From positions 51,139,659 to 51,203,658 of the forward strand of contig CM049313.1 of the NCBI GenBank assembly GCA_026874595.1: a DNA stretch of 64,000 nt. Direction: 5' to 3'. The DNA is from Sipunculus nudus. Lineage: Eukaryota; Annelida; Sipuncula; Golfingiida; Sipunculidae. Positions 11,903-23,602 of the stretch are shown piece by piece (positions within the stretch are counted from its first letter, which is position 1; every line of letters begins with the position of its first letter). Under the pieces are notes generated by a model, which worked only from the letters and a program-made list of their open reading frames with translations, made no database searches and was not told the origin of the DNA. A program made the position numbers and the translations under genes.

Positions 11903-11975
11903 CTGCCGTAGCTTAGTGGTTAAAGCAGCCGACCGGAAACGGAAGATAACTGGTTCGATTTCCATCGGCAGTGAA
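11903..11975 (+). mobile_element. tRNA-like SINE head
   Basis: A-box-like TAGCTTAGTGGTTAAAGC and B-box-like TGGTTCGATTTCC are spaced as in a tRNA, and the ends CTGCCG and CGGCAG can pair as an acceptor stem. The anticodon and T stems pair poorly, so this is a tRNA-derived SINE or tRNA pseudogene rather than a functional tRNA. Confidence 0.6.
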
Positions 11976-12041
11976 CCGACTTTTCTGTGTATGCTAGTTA
12001 TATCTCTATATACAATGAACCATGCAGCATGGCTATTTATA

Positions 12042-12045
<4 letters not shown>

Positions 12046-12101
<56 letters not shown>

Positions 12102-12145
12102 AGGGTGTGTGTGAGGGTGTGTGTGAGGGTGTGTTTGTGTGTGTT
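12046..12145. repeat. Compound (AT)n(GT)n microsatellite with GTGTGTGAGG minisatellite
   Basis: An AT tract passes into a GT tract and then three copies of a GTGTGTGTGAGG-like unit. It is followed to about 12,260 by spaced CAGGCATTAC words in an irregular repeat. Confidence 0.9.
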
Positions 12146-12261
12146 ACAGGCAAACTGTGTAATCAGGCATTACGTGAAAAGACTAAAAATACCAGGCATT
12201 ACACGAATTGATGGATTCACTCAGGCATTTCAGGAAATGACTAAAATTTCCAGGCATTACA

Positions 12262-14100
12262 TGTAATGAAATTTGGTGATCGTTATAACACATTTGCCTG
12301 AAGTGTTTTAGGCAATTAGTGTTAAAATCTTATCTCAATTCCCTGTGCTCCATTTTGCAAAATAGTCAAATTACCGTATATGTGTTTGGATTTTGCAGAA
12401 TAATTATCTTCTCAGATGCATTTTATAATGGATCTGGTGGCTTAGGAGGTATTAATGGCAAACACAGACCATGTATTTCGTCAATGATAAATTAAACTGA
12501 TCTGCTAAGATTGAGAAACTCATCCCACAGGGTACCAGGAGTAATTACATGTAATTGCTACTGATCTGCTCACACCCTCTACTGATTTACTGTGGAGGGC
12601 AGGGGTATGAGTGGACCAGGGTTTATCCATCATTTGTCACTTGCTGTTGGCAACCTAACTGCGGTTAGTTGTTAACTCAGTGAAATTAGCTTATGACAAC
12701 GAACTTAATTTTAGAGAATATTTGTTCGAAAGGTATGCAAAGTTTCAAAAGTTCTTGTTTCAAGAGATGTTTACTTTTCAACAAATGAAGAGTTAAACCA
12801 TGCCTCCCAGAGCACTTCTTCAAAGTCTAGACATGGTTATTACATAATGAAGAAGTGAGTCAGATATCATTTTTTATTCTATTTTATTTTCTTGTAAGTG
12901 TAAATCATGCATTTTCACACATAGCCTAGTCATTTTCTGAAATATTTGAGAACAATGCAAAATTCCTGGTCATTGTTTAATTGTTTTTGTTAATCTCATT
13001 TTACTTTACTAGCCTATTATTAATTTACACCAATCGAGATGACCCGGGTTGTTGTAGAACCGTTTTCCTTGACTTATGTTGAAAAGCCGGATATTCGTGG
13101 CCTCCTTATATATTTGCGCTTTTAATAATTTCCATTCTTCAATACGTGTTTAATATGTTTTATTTTTTTATTTATACCACCATTTTGCTTTCGGATACCT
13201 GGATTGTGTCACTTTAGCTACCTCAGGCCGGGTAAATTATTAACACCCAGTCCTTTTATTTCTGTGATGTAAAGTATATAAGTTAGGTTAGGCGAATTTT
13301 CAACTTTGTTTGGGATACTATGGATTGTCCGGGATATCCACAACAAAGCCGGCTTTTCACGCTTTTTCACAGATTTGGATACAGAGAGATCAATGATTTG
13401 TTTGTAATTTTCTAATTAATGGGTACTGATTTTGATTATTTTGTATTATGTAAATAAAGTATTTTGTTTATATTTAAATAATGCGTCAAACCTTGTCATT
13501 TTGTTTTAACAAAATAGTTAGTCATTATGACAAACATTTGAGGTGCGTACACTTACAACTTTGGATGACTAACATGTGCACATTATATAATGAGCTTTAA
13601 TAGGTGCCAGTGATTTAGAGCTGAATTGAGGTGCATTGATCCTTTTCATAGCAGCAAAATATGAAATTAACATATTTGTAAGTAAATAGTGGTATTCTAT
13701 AAATATGTATCAAAGAATGGTTCATTCCTTATAAAGACAAACAAACTGGATAATTCCTTATTAGGGCAAAGGTTTGATGTATGGACTATATGTAATATTG
13801 AAAACTGGTATAATATAGATATAGATACTAAAGAATGGTTGTTCTGTGGCTAGAAGGGTTCATTTCATGTTATGACAAACACTTTAAGTGTAGACTAAAT
13901 CGACTTAACAATCATTGCGTGATATTATTTGTACTTGAAATGAAGTTCTTATTGTTGCCCATTGCATTAATGCTTATTTTAAGTGCATTAATAATTGTAA
14001 CAGGAAAAAAAAACCAAATAAACTGATTTTCACCCGCAGTTTGCAGTCATTAAGCAGTGACATACACGCCAACAAGATGTCATACATTTCGTGTAATGAC
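12262..14100. other. Intron of gene 1 between the two halves of SRCR2
   Basis: AT-rich DNA. GAAAAGCCGGATAT near 13,080 and its near-complement ATATCC..AAAGCCGGCTTTTC near 13,335 could be the ends of a short inverted-repeat element of about 290 bp. No exon was seen. Confidence 0.5.
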
Positions 14101-14109
14101 TTAGACATT

Positions 14110-14117
<8 letters not shown>

Positions 14118-14200
<83 letters not shown>
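14118..14200. repeat. (GA)n microsatellite
   Basis: About 80 bases of GA repeat broken once by CAGACA. Confidence 0.96.
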
Positions 14201-14203
<3 letters not shown>

Positions 14204-14306
14204 GGGGATCAGGGCAGGTAAGTGACAACAACATAGATATCATATAATACGAGAAATACAGAGTGTATCGGGGTGCAATATCGCAGGGTACCAGTCTAAA
14301 GATTAC

Positions 14307-14496
14307 CTGCAGGCTGCTCTTTGAAGTGGAACACGTGGTGCGGGATTGTCCTCATCTGACGACATGCTACTAGGTTTCCGTTATTATTCCCGATGATATC
14401 GTCATCACAGATGTAACGCCATTCGCCGTACCTCCAAACCTGAGCTATGCCCTCTGTCCCAGCCGTAGTGCTTAAATAACCCCCATCACTCAAACG
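14307..14496 (-). CDS. Gene 1 exon 6: N-terminal half of SRCR domain 2
   Basis: The acceptor TCCTCGCCAG and donor CTGCAG/GTAATC bound 190 nt, phase 0 in and phase 1 out. The peptide contains RLSDGG, TEGIAQVWRYGEWRYICDDD and LVACRQM, a clear first half of an SRCR domain (R-L start, G-E-W, I-C-D-D, C-R-Q). It joins in frame to the preceding SRCR1 C-half and to the divergent second half at 11470-11597. The GA microsatellite at 14,118-14,200 sits about 100 bp inside the following intron. Confidence 0.87.
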
Positions 14497-14642
14497 CTGG
14501 CGAGGATAAGAAAGTACAGTACAAAGCAGCTGACGTGACAACCTGTAAATCGGTCGTGTTGCAAGGCTGGCCGTCTTGCGGAGTTTTACCGTATTGATAT
14601 CTAGCGGGATGTAACGATATATTGGTATATACAACAGATACA

Positions 14643-15510
14643 ATTATTGATTTCCCCGGTTATTATGAAATCAATTATCGTTTATATAAGTTTATATAAC
14701 GGTACAACAAAAAATATGTCTTCAGAGAAAACATCGTAACAAACAGTCGGGTGTACTGTGTGGGACATTGAGTACACTTGGCTTCACAACGACGACACTT
14801 CTTCTATAACTGCTGAACTTTAGCTTTGTGTTTTTCATGCGCGGTAATTTGCATAATTTTGTATATCTGATTTGTCATTAAAAGGCCGATATTTGTATCT
14901 CTTATCTCGTGCCACTAATCGGTATAATTTTTCTCTGGAGCCAACCTTGCTTTTAATCGACGATCATTATTAATCAAGTTTAGCATATCCCCCGGCAGTC
15001 ACCTATTTTCCATGACGAATACGTATGCTATATTATTGAAAAGAAGAAAAAGTGGCGTAACTGACAGTTGCGCATATATTAAAGCGTTGCATCTGGCATG
15101 ACACCATGTTTAGAACTATTTCATGATTACATTGTGATTAAATGTTTTACAAAGTATCCTTTAGAGATCGCATACCGCATCCACTGCTAAAATAATATGA
15201 TTTATTCAAATTTATGAAATTCTTCCAAGGAAGTGTAACACAATCATGAAGGACACACATTTTTCCAACAGGTGTCAGCACTAGCTTTTTATATTCAACT
15301 AAGTTTGACTGATGCTCCAAAGACGACTTTAGATCATGATAAACCAAAACTGGGTTAAACTTTCCTTCCCCAAGACCTTCAGAATACCATGTATGGATTA
15401 ATCTCCATATATGGATACCCATTAGAACCCAAGTTTTATACAAAACATACTTTAAGTTAGTAACCACAGGAAAGAGATACAAATATAGGTAAAACTGTTC
15501 TAAATTTTAC
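14643..15510. other. Intron of gene 1 between SRCR1 and SRCR2
   Basis: About 1 kb counted from exon 6. Nothing recognised beyond AT-rich DNA; the minus-strand open frame near 15,147-15,482 has no domain signature. Confidence 0.5.
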
Positions 15511-15647
15511 CTCTGTGTCGGTAAATGCGCATCTGAATTTTACACCTTCACTTGACGCGCAGTCATGACTGCCCCAGCTATTGCGAGGACAAGACTCGAG
15601 TCGGGGTTCTGTTCCACTGCATCTCACGCCGTCAAGCCAAAACACAC
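15511..15647 (-). CDS. Gene 1 exon 5: C-terminal half of SRCR domain 1
   Basis: The acceptor ATATTGCAG and donor ACAGAG/GTAAAA bound 137 nt, phase 1 in and phase 0 out. The peptide reads GVFWLDGVRCSGTEPRLESC, then PRNSWGSHDC and VKFRC. This is an excellent match to the second half of SRCR domains (W-L-D-x-V-x-C, then G-x-E-x-x-L-x-x-C, and W-G-x-H-x-C). With the two cysteines of exon 2 the domain has six, the group A number. No SRCR first-half exon was found between here and 17,721, and a phase-0-start exon of that kind would not fit behind the phase-1 end of the lectin exon. The partner is therefore taken to be 27402-27597. Confidence 0.88.
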
Positions 15648-15819
15648 CTGCAATATGCAATAAACTCTCGTGAATGTCCATCACGATTCAGTAAAATGTC
15701 TGTAAAATTTGTTTAAATTATACGAAAGTAAAACCCAAGTTTTTTTATTTTATTTTTTTTTATGTTTTTTTTGTGGAGGTAATTTTTTAATGCTGACTTA
15801 TTCATTCCCATTGCTTGGT

Positions 15820-16036
15820 CATAACACCGAGGAACCCCCCTAAGACGCACTCGTATGTGAGTGATACACGGCCGTTGGACAAAGCCTTCCCATTAAGCCT
15901 GCAAAGCGCTCACCCTGAGTGGGGGGGGGGGGGGGGGGGGGCGATCGTGAAAAAACTCGGCGCCTCAGTTGAGATTCGAACCCACGAACTCCCGGCTTTG
16001 ATTCCTGCGCTCTACCCCTGAGCCACAGAAACCGGT
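15820..16036 (-). mobile_element. tRNA-derived SINE with internal poly-G tract
   Basis: On the minus strand TGGCTCAGGGGTAGAGCGC (A box) and GGGTTCGAATCTC (B box) stand 40-50 bases apart, the internal pol III promoter of a tRNA gene. The body continues to about 15,820 and is split by about 22 guanines on the plus strand (from 15,920). The tRNA-unlike tail identifies a SINE, not a tRNA gene. Confidence 0.75.
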
Positions 16037-16377
16037 AAAACCCAAGTTACTCTATGCTGTTCCACTATAGTTTGCTCATTTTGTATTTGAATTTTAAAAG
16101 AAATACTATACTTGCGGTATACAGGTTAATGCCAGTTCAAGTAGAAAATTTAGCGCAGAGTATCAGAGGTGGAAGTGCATGTACAGTTAAACCTCCTTTA
16201 ACGACCTTCTCTGTTAGGCGACCTCCTCAAAATAACGACCACTTGTTTACAGCCCCGATTTTCTTTTGCTCTTTATACTTACACTTTATCGAGGTCCTAT
16301 TGGTGATCGTAATTTGGAGATTTACAGTATAACACGGCATTTCAAAAGGAGGAAACTGGAGATATTGACTTAAATCG

Positions 16378-17275
16378 ATTACTTTGTCTGGTTTAATATT
16401 CGCGGGGCCACTTCTGTTTATGCGAATTTCACTTCGTTCAACGTTTCGCGAGGATTCAATATTCGCAAGTTCACCATACATTAAAGTTCACAAAATATAT
16501 GAATATATATATATTTATCATTATATAGAGTTATTTATCATATCGCGCAACATCTTAACAATCTTTAACAATGTTGATCCAAAGCCGGCCTCCTTTTCAC
16601 CCATTTTCCGGCCGATTTTTCGCCGGCCGGAAAAATCTGTACAATTAGTGGATGTGAGGGTGCAGCTGGCCGAATTATTTTAAAATCTGGCTTGAAAAAT
16701 TGGCTGCAAAATTTCTATCGTAAGCTATGATGACGGAACCGAAAAAAAATCGGCTGACTTACAGCCTACTTTCCTGGTTTGTATTATATCTTACTCCAAT
16801 AATAATCCTTGAGACGAAATCAGAATTGAGCAAAAATGACCGGAGAATTCTGGCGATCTGCAGGTAAAATCGGTAGGTTAGCGGGCACTCCTCGGCTGGC
16901 TAACAGATTTTTCCGGCCTGTTTAATGAAACCGGCCGGTAAGAAAAATTGGTAGGTTGGAGGCCGGTTTAAGAGTATATAGAATTAATGGAAATCCGAAT
17001 ATAACAGATATACAAATGAGAGTATTCATAAACCCAGATATGATTTACTGGTATCATAAAAGATCTGTTATCTGTTATTATTCAAGATATTGAGATTTTA
17101 CCTTTCAAATTTAGATACTATGGTGCAGTTTAGGCAAAGATAACGTATTCTTCATACAAATAGGGATAAATGACCTCCTTTACTCACGAAGCTTACTTTG
17201 CACATTAATTTCCAATTCGCTATTGTCACTAATTTGAACCCTCGCGAACTAAACGGCAGCCATAGTACTCTGTTG
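16378..17275. mobile_element. MITE-like element with TATTCGCG ends, carrying a nested element
   Basis: The left part reads TTTAATATTCGCGGGG and the right part ends CCCTCGCGAACTAAA, an inverted arrangement that recurs at 32,242-32,690. The interior is enlarged by the nested element at 16,582-16,971. No transposase was found, so it is probably non-autonomous. Superfamily unassigned. Confidence 0.6.
16582..16971. mobile_element. Nested MITE-like element with CCGGCCTCC ends
   Basis: The left end AAGCCGGCCTCC and right end GGAGGCCGGTTTAA are inverted repeats about 390 bp apart. The interior repeats GCCGG/CCGGC words. It lies inside the TATTCGCG element, so it inserted later. Confidence 0.65.
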
Positions 17276-17582
17276 TCCAAAAGACTTTCTTAGACTTAAA
17301 TAATGCTCATTGGTGCGGAACGTCGCCTTCTGATTAACTTCTATTATATTTGAGTTTAACCTCGGGTATACTGTATCCTGATGCCTCGCTGAAGTGGTAG
17401 CCTATTAAGTCCAAAAAAAAGAGACGGACTTGGACACACTATCTTTATCCGTAAGTCCTTGGCTCTCTGTCTCTGTCATAAAATGCATATATATATACAC
17501 ACATACGTACATGTATTCTCTTAAATGTCGAAGTTCCTTATGTAATATTGTGTGTGAAATATATATGGAGTCGGTGTATGAA

Positions 17583-17638
17583 AAATATATATATATTTCA
17601 CATATATATATATATATATTATATATATATATATATAT
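17583..17638. repeat. (AT)n microsatellite
   Basis: Interrupted AT repeat about 85 bp beyond the lectin exon donor. Confidence 0.9.
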
Positions 17639-17720
17639 GTCACATCAGGACATTCGTGCTTGTGTGTGCACACGAGTGTATGAAAGGGTGAGTCGGTGTG
17701 TGTGTGCAACTGTACTTAAC

Positions 17721-17850
17721 CTTTACTACAGGAGAACTTCTTAGTATACGAGCACGGCGCGTCGTTGAACTGACTATAATATAGCTCTCCGCAGTGTTCG
17801 ATGTTCCGATAGTTATCAGGTTGGCCTGGTTTCCATGGCTTGTAAGTTGC
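17721..17850 (-). CDS. Gene 1 exon 4: C-terminal third of C-type lectin domain with QPD motif
   Basis: The acceptor AATTCCCAG is followed by 130 nt, phase 0 in and phase 1 out at AAAG/GTTAAG. The peptide contains WKPGQPDN, EHCGEL, FNDAPCS and KKFSC, which are the calcium-site 2 loop, the fourth, fifth and sixth cysteines and the ND pair. QPD is the loop usually linked to galactose-type binding in vertebrate lectins; in molluscs that link is looser. If the donor is not used, codons GGT TAA follow at once, so the peptide would end CSKG-stop, a normal place for a C-type lectin to finish. I found no AATAAA on this strand in the next 1.3 kb, which mildly favours splicing onward in phase 1 to 15511-15647. 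Confidence 0.88.
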
Positions 17851-18284
17851 CTGGGAATTAATAAAAGAAAACACAACATAATGGTCTGATTCTGAAATAA
17901 TATGTCACCTGGCAATAGTGATTGTAACCACCTGCATTTTACTGTATACATGAATACTTTAAGATCACAGGCATACACTTGGCTCAGCTGAGTTTCAGTC
18001 ATGCGAAGTTAAAGCGATGGGTCTTTGTTGTCCTTCTGTCCGAAAACAAATCGTAGCCGTTCAACCTAAAAATATCTTTCTTAATATCGAGGAAAATCCT
18101 GAAAAAAAAATCTCTTTTGAGACGTGAAATAAGTCACTTCAATCTATATTCTTTGAGCTACGCGGCCTGTTTGTGCACCATAGAAATTATTCTGTAAGAG
18201 TAAAATTTGATACAACAGCTCCAGTAACTCCAGTAATTAACGTATGGACTGCCATGACTATCGTCTTGCATAAACTGATTTTAG

Positions 18285-18790
18285 ACGGTTTCACCAGTTC
18301 TTAAAGTCTGGTAGCTCCCTCTGTATTTGATCTATATTTTTCACGTAATTTGCCGACAAATGATAGCAATAGTATCAGTTTGTCCACATTTGTATCATCT
18401 AGTTCCCTGAAATCTTGTATATTTATTGATCATGACTAGTTACATCAGTTTCTAGAGACTGGTGGCGGCATCTTTTTTTTTTTTATTTTTTCCCCCATGC
18501 ATTTTCCTCTATTTTGGGACCGGAAAATTACAGTAAAGGTATCAGGGTTTAACCTTTGAGTTCATCTAGTATTCTGAAACATCATATGTTTATTGATCAT
18601 GATCTGTTTAATTAGTTCTCGAGGACTGGAGCGAGGCAGCCATGCTATTTTCAGTCATTTTCTGGTGTATTTCGAGACCGTCAAATGACAGCTATCAGTT
18701 TCGGTATCAGTTTCTCAGTTGTGGGTACTTATCGGCCATTGAGAGTTTAAACAAGGGTTGAATAAGACTGGAGGTGCCATCTGTATTTTA
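18285..18790. repeat. Diverged ~170 bp tandem repeat, three copies
   Basis: TTTATTGATCATGA recurs at about 18,420 and 18,589, each followed by a TTAGAGACTGG / TCGAGGACTGG word and a GGCAGC/GGCGGC word. A third unit ends near 18,785 with AGACTGGAGGTGCCATCTGT. No coding signal. Confidence 0.65.
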
Positions 18791-19394
18791 AATATTTTAA
18801 ACACATTCTTACTTTAATGGTTTGCTTGTATCAAGTAAAGTTCAGATATGTGTTTTAGTGTTACTCTCTTACGATAATATTAGGTCGGCCCTCAACGTTC
18901 GCCAATGCATCCGAAGCAAAAAAGGGTGTCCGTATGGTTTCAGTTTCCAAGCTTTGCCAAAAATAACAAAGTCAATACAAGGATGCCATATCTAACATAG
19001 TAACAGATAGTAGCCTATATCGGATTTTGCTCACTGTGCATTTGTTTTGTGATAAAGTAAATGAAATTAATTTCAAATTAATACCACTCTTTTTCCTACA
19101 ATGATCATGCAGTGCTGGACATGTCTTTTCCCTCCAAGCGAGAGATACATATCTGATCAATACTTATCTCTTAATATAAATTCATATAGAATGTATTGTC
19201 ACACAGAGAAAAAAAAACATGGATCAAAGGACTTAAAGCCCACCTGTGAAATTTTGTCACATGATAATACCGTAAAAGCTAGAATTATTCTATTTCATAC
19301 AGGAAGCGTTTTGGAATCTTATCGCTGATTCCTCAGGAAACCCTGTAGTGATTTGTCATAGAATATGGGGATTTCAGGGATAAATTGCTATAAT

Positions 19395-19545
19395 ACACTC
19401 CTGGGTGAAACGAGTCTACTCTTGTGGAAAACACTTTGGTTGGAAATCTTTGCGGGGAAACCGGTGAGATCGGGACGTGAACCCACAATCTTGCGGTCCC
19501 GAGTCCAGCTCCTTTAGCAGTACGCCACTATGCTCCATATTTGTT
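19395..19545 (-). mobile_element. tRNA-derived SINE, copy 1
   Basis: The minus strand carries an A-box-like TAGTGGCGTACTGCTAAAGG and a B-box GTGGGTTCACGTCCC, followed by a body shared with 20,160-20,308 (CCAAAGTGTTTTCCACAAG against CCAAAGTCTTTACCACAAG). Confidence 0.75.
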
Positions 19546-20159
19546 ATATGATACAGGTGGTAAAACAAATAACCGATGCTAGATGAGTGTGATAACTTTG
19601 CTATTTGACCTTTAGACTATAAATCAATTGCAGTGACTGTACCAATCCTGTGACCATGGTTAAGGTTATCGTCTTTTTCTTTGGCATCGCAAGAGGAACC
19701 CATGTATAATATTCAGAGTTTCCTGCGGATTCACCCAGAGGCCCTATTGATTGTCTTGTAATAGGTCATTACCTTATATACATCTGTCCTGGTCAGTGTG
19801 CAGACATTCAGGAAAATTAAACAGGTGCATGTAGAATTTTCTTTTTGAGATGACATTGGTGTTGACCAGTTCAGAGATCATACTGCACACTGGCACCAGT
19901 GTCTTGCCATACAATTCAGGCACCAAAGTTAGACAAGGATAGCAGCAATGCTGATATATGTTCAGGAGATTTTTTTAAAGACAAAGTAGGTTAAAAAGCA
20001 CAATAGGTATAAGTGTTTATTGTCTGATATTAGTCACACGTTACATTTCTGCTCTTCGGGCATGTTCATTCTCAGCCACGCCAGGAGCACACAGTCCAGC
20101 ATTCATAATGGGTGATAGAAAGTTTTTCGTTCTTCATCTGCCTGCTGCCAAATAAAGGT

Positions 20160-20308
20160 CAACCATTCACCCCTGGGTGATGAGGGCTTACCCTTGTGGT
20201 AAAGACTTTGGTCAGGAGTCTTAGCATAGAAGGCGGTCAGATCAGGATCCGAAATTACAACCTTACTGTGGTCACGAGTCCAGCGCATAAACCAATACAC
20301 CCCCACTC
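20160..20308 (-). mobile_element. tRNA-derived SINE, copy 2 (B box decayed)
   Basis: Same family and orientation as the copy about 770 bp to the left. The internal promoter words are more degraded, with the B-box region reading TTGTAATTTCGGATCCTG. Confidence 0.7.
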
Positions 20309-22789
20309 AACAGAAATGACGACCTCGCCAGGCCTTTGACAAGAGCTCATGTATACTCTGCCAAGAACAGAATGGTTATCTTCAGGTCTCTTGAGGCAGA
20401 TTGCAATGCGAAGAACATAGCCAAAATCCTGAAAGAAACACATTTATTGTCCAGCATAGAGCGTGGCGAACTTTTTCCTTCATTTGCAAAATATCCTCTG
20501 GGCTTCCTGGCTAGACTTTAAAAACGACATTGTTTCTTAATGAGGCAAAGTTAAAACTCTTCTCATTTCCATACATTTTACAGTCTCAGAATCATTGAAT
20601 CTCCTTCAAAATCACAATTCAATCGTCCTGAATCATTTTATTGCGTGACTAGTTAAAACCTGTACCAAGATCATGTAGACAACTTTCATACATTTGATGA
20701 TGCACAGAAAACTTGAACTAGGAATAAGTGTCCTCAAAAGCATTTTCTATGTGTATAATTGAGCTCTGCAACATCTCTTCTTGGATTTGTTTCATGCCAT
20801 TTTCCATGTCGATCCATACAGGGAAGTTTATCTGGAGCAACTGTGTCATCAATTCTAGACAATAAATCTCTTTTTGTAGATTGTTTGGTGTACACTTTAC
20901 ATTGCCTTCTGCCTTAAGCCGCCTGAACTCGACGATGTCCTTCCTGTTCTTGACAGAGTTCGTCTTTAATGTCTAATGAGGTAGTTTCAACTTGCTTCTT
21001 TTGTCCGGCTTGTCCCGATTCATGTTTTTCATCTGTCGAACAGTTCTCACTCCTGCCATATCTTTTTTTTCTGAATGGCATATGCTCCCTCAAATATATG
21101 TGTAATAATCAATTATCACCAGGTCTGTGTGTACAATATAAGGGCATTTGTTTATCCAAGCAGATGACTCTTGACATATTATACAAAAGTTCCTTAGCCC
21201 CCTGGCTAGTAGGAAAATAGTAACTTATAACGTGCGTTTCTAGAAAATGCAGAATCCCAATGAATAACTAATTTTACTGATGTTTTGGATTGCATACTCG
21301 TATTCCCTGACTATGACTGCTTTCTCATTTGCCTAGAAGCCAAGATATTGGCTTATATTACATGGCAGCCATCTTGGAATCCAATATGGCTGCCATAATG
21401 CATTATGAGGAAGTGGCTCTTATCAAAAATTGAAAGCTAAGGCCATGAAGAATACATAAAAAGTTTGCTTCTTTTGTCCGGATTGTCCCGTTAATTTTGC
21501 TTAGCAGCCTGACTATAATAATTGGATGCTCCTGTTTCTTATTTGACCCGCCGAAATTTTGTCTTGAGCGTCCCCGAGTCTTCATGTTTTCTTGCTATTG
21601 CTATTGATCTATAAATCTGGCCTAAAGGGCTTTTGCTGGGTATATAACACTGCAAATCTAGTGCCTGGACCATTCCCGTAGAGTATTGAGTGTCAATATC
21701 TTCCAGTGCTACAGTGAATTATATCACTTGCCATCTGTTAACACACAAGTGTGTTTGTGAAGAGTCATTTGTTCACGTGACACCAGAGCAGATCTAGTAA
21801 CAACACTGCTACAGCCAGTGTCCCTGAAACGTGATATTTCCAGGCATCCTATTACGCATTTCACGCAATCATACTGGATGGATAAGCATACGGTGCTCCA
21901 CTTCTAGCTTGACAAGAACTGGTGTCTCTCATACGTCATACATAAAGCAGGTATATCTGAAGTACTAGAATAAGGAACAAACAAAAGCCCGATGACCCAC
22001 ATGTTTAGATGCATCTCGTAGTGCCCTGTCCACTGCACTATCAACTGCCTTGTCTATTGTTTCGGTGACAGACTAAATCCTTTGGGGTAACTTTCCGGGC
22101 TTTCTGGGTTGTTTGCAATTTAAGGACTTATGCCACATCCCCAACACTAATAAAACTTAATTTAACCATTGCTCCTACCATGTAAGAGGCCGATACTGGT
22201 TGTGCCTTTTGGCCACTGGTTGCCTGCTATAAAAGTAGGTCTGTTACTCACCTGGCTTCCTGTTTTTTGAATGATTGAGGTTTAGCAAAAGTAGCAAAGC
22301 TACACAGCATAAAGCTCAGCATTCATGATAACGGGGTGACGGTCTATCCTAGTGCACACACTCTCTCTCTCACAAAAAACCCAGTGTATTGCAAATACCT
22401 AACAATAAGATTTCATTAAATGTTCCCAGCGGCAAGTCTTGAATTCCTTTAATGTTCGATACCAGATGATTTATTTCACCTAATGGAATAATCGTTAATT
22501 CTGAATTCTGATCCTGACAAGTTGATTCATATTTTGGCATACTGGTACGCTATGTTGTCAATGGATTCACTCCTTATAAGGTATGTGTAAAATAATCTTT
22601 GAATACATATAAGGAAATCAAAGTGATCTTTATCGTCTTCATTGACGTTGTTCCCGCACCATCGGGAATGGAAAAATATGATCTTTTATCTAATTACAGT
22701 AGATACAAGGAGCATGTCTTGAAAACGTGGCCTCCACCACAAACACTCGCTTGCACAGTGTAGTGATGGCGCCCCGAGTGTAATTATAA

Positions 22790-23602
22790 AGTGTTACGGA
22801 ACCTAATATCAACAGATGACGTAGACGTGACGAGCATTAAATTTTGTTACGGAGATAAATAAAAATCAGATTCTGTAACACTACGCAGCGTGAAATGTCT
22901 AGGGGAATGAACAAAGCAGTCAGTGGTTTTTTTTGTAAACAAATAATTATTATTTATCCTTAAAACAGTCCTACCATTACAATACACTAAATCAATACAA
23001 TTAAATAGTATATTAAATAAAGTGTACAGTACCTAGATACCACCACTGTCACAGCGACAACAGGTCCTTTAAAATGTATAATTCAGATGAACAGTTCACA
23101 TAAATCTTCTCAGAGAATAATAGAACAGTTCAATCACAAAATCAGTCTGTTGTAACCCAGAAGTGAAGTTCTTGTAATAATCCCGAGAGCGCACTGGAGT
23201 CAGGCCGCACTAAATCTGCATAGAGTTCGGAGACTCCCTGAAACTACTGCAATTAATAAATAGGTCCCAAAACTGACTCTCACTCTTCCGTGTACGCTGG
23301 AATATTTCTCTCTCCTCCTCTCTCGTCTCTAAAAACAGCCTCCTTATTTATAACTTTTCACTTCAAGCCGAAAACTTTCCATTTCACGAACAATCCAAAA
23401 GAAACCAACAATACATAATACACACGCCCCAAAGAACATACTAGAACGAAGAACGCTGTGTTTCTACACGTCAGACCCCACACGTGGACCGGGCCAACTC
23501 GGCCAGGCGATGCTGCAATAAAACGAGCTATGCGTGCTACACGAACAAAATGTCAAAAGCACATGGAACATCCCTGCGCACAATAAAACAGACATCTGTT
23601 AC
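22790..23602. mobile_element. LTR-like element, copy 1 (possible solo LTR)
   Basis: Homologous over most of its length to about 58,918-59,587. It begins TGTTACGG and ends CTGTTACA (TG...CA), with a TATTTATAACTT TATA-like box near 23,345 and an ACAATAAAAC polyadenylation word near 23,580, the usual LTR promoter-to-polyA order. No gag-pol frames flank it. A target-site duplication was not recognised, so a solo LTR is inference. Confidence 0.5.

Noticed and set aside
11903-11975. Functional tRNA gene
   Set aside because: A and B boxes are present and the end stem can pair, but the T and anticodon stems pair poorly; a SINE head is more likely.
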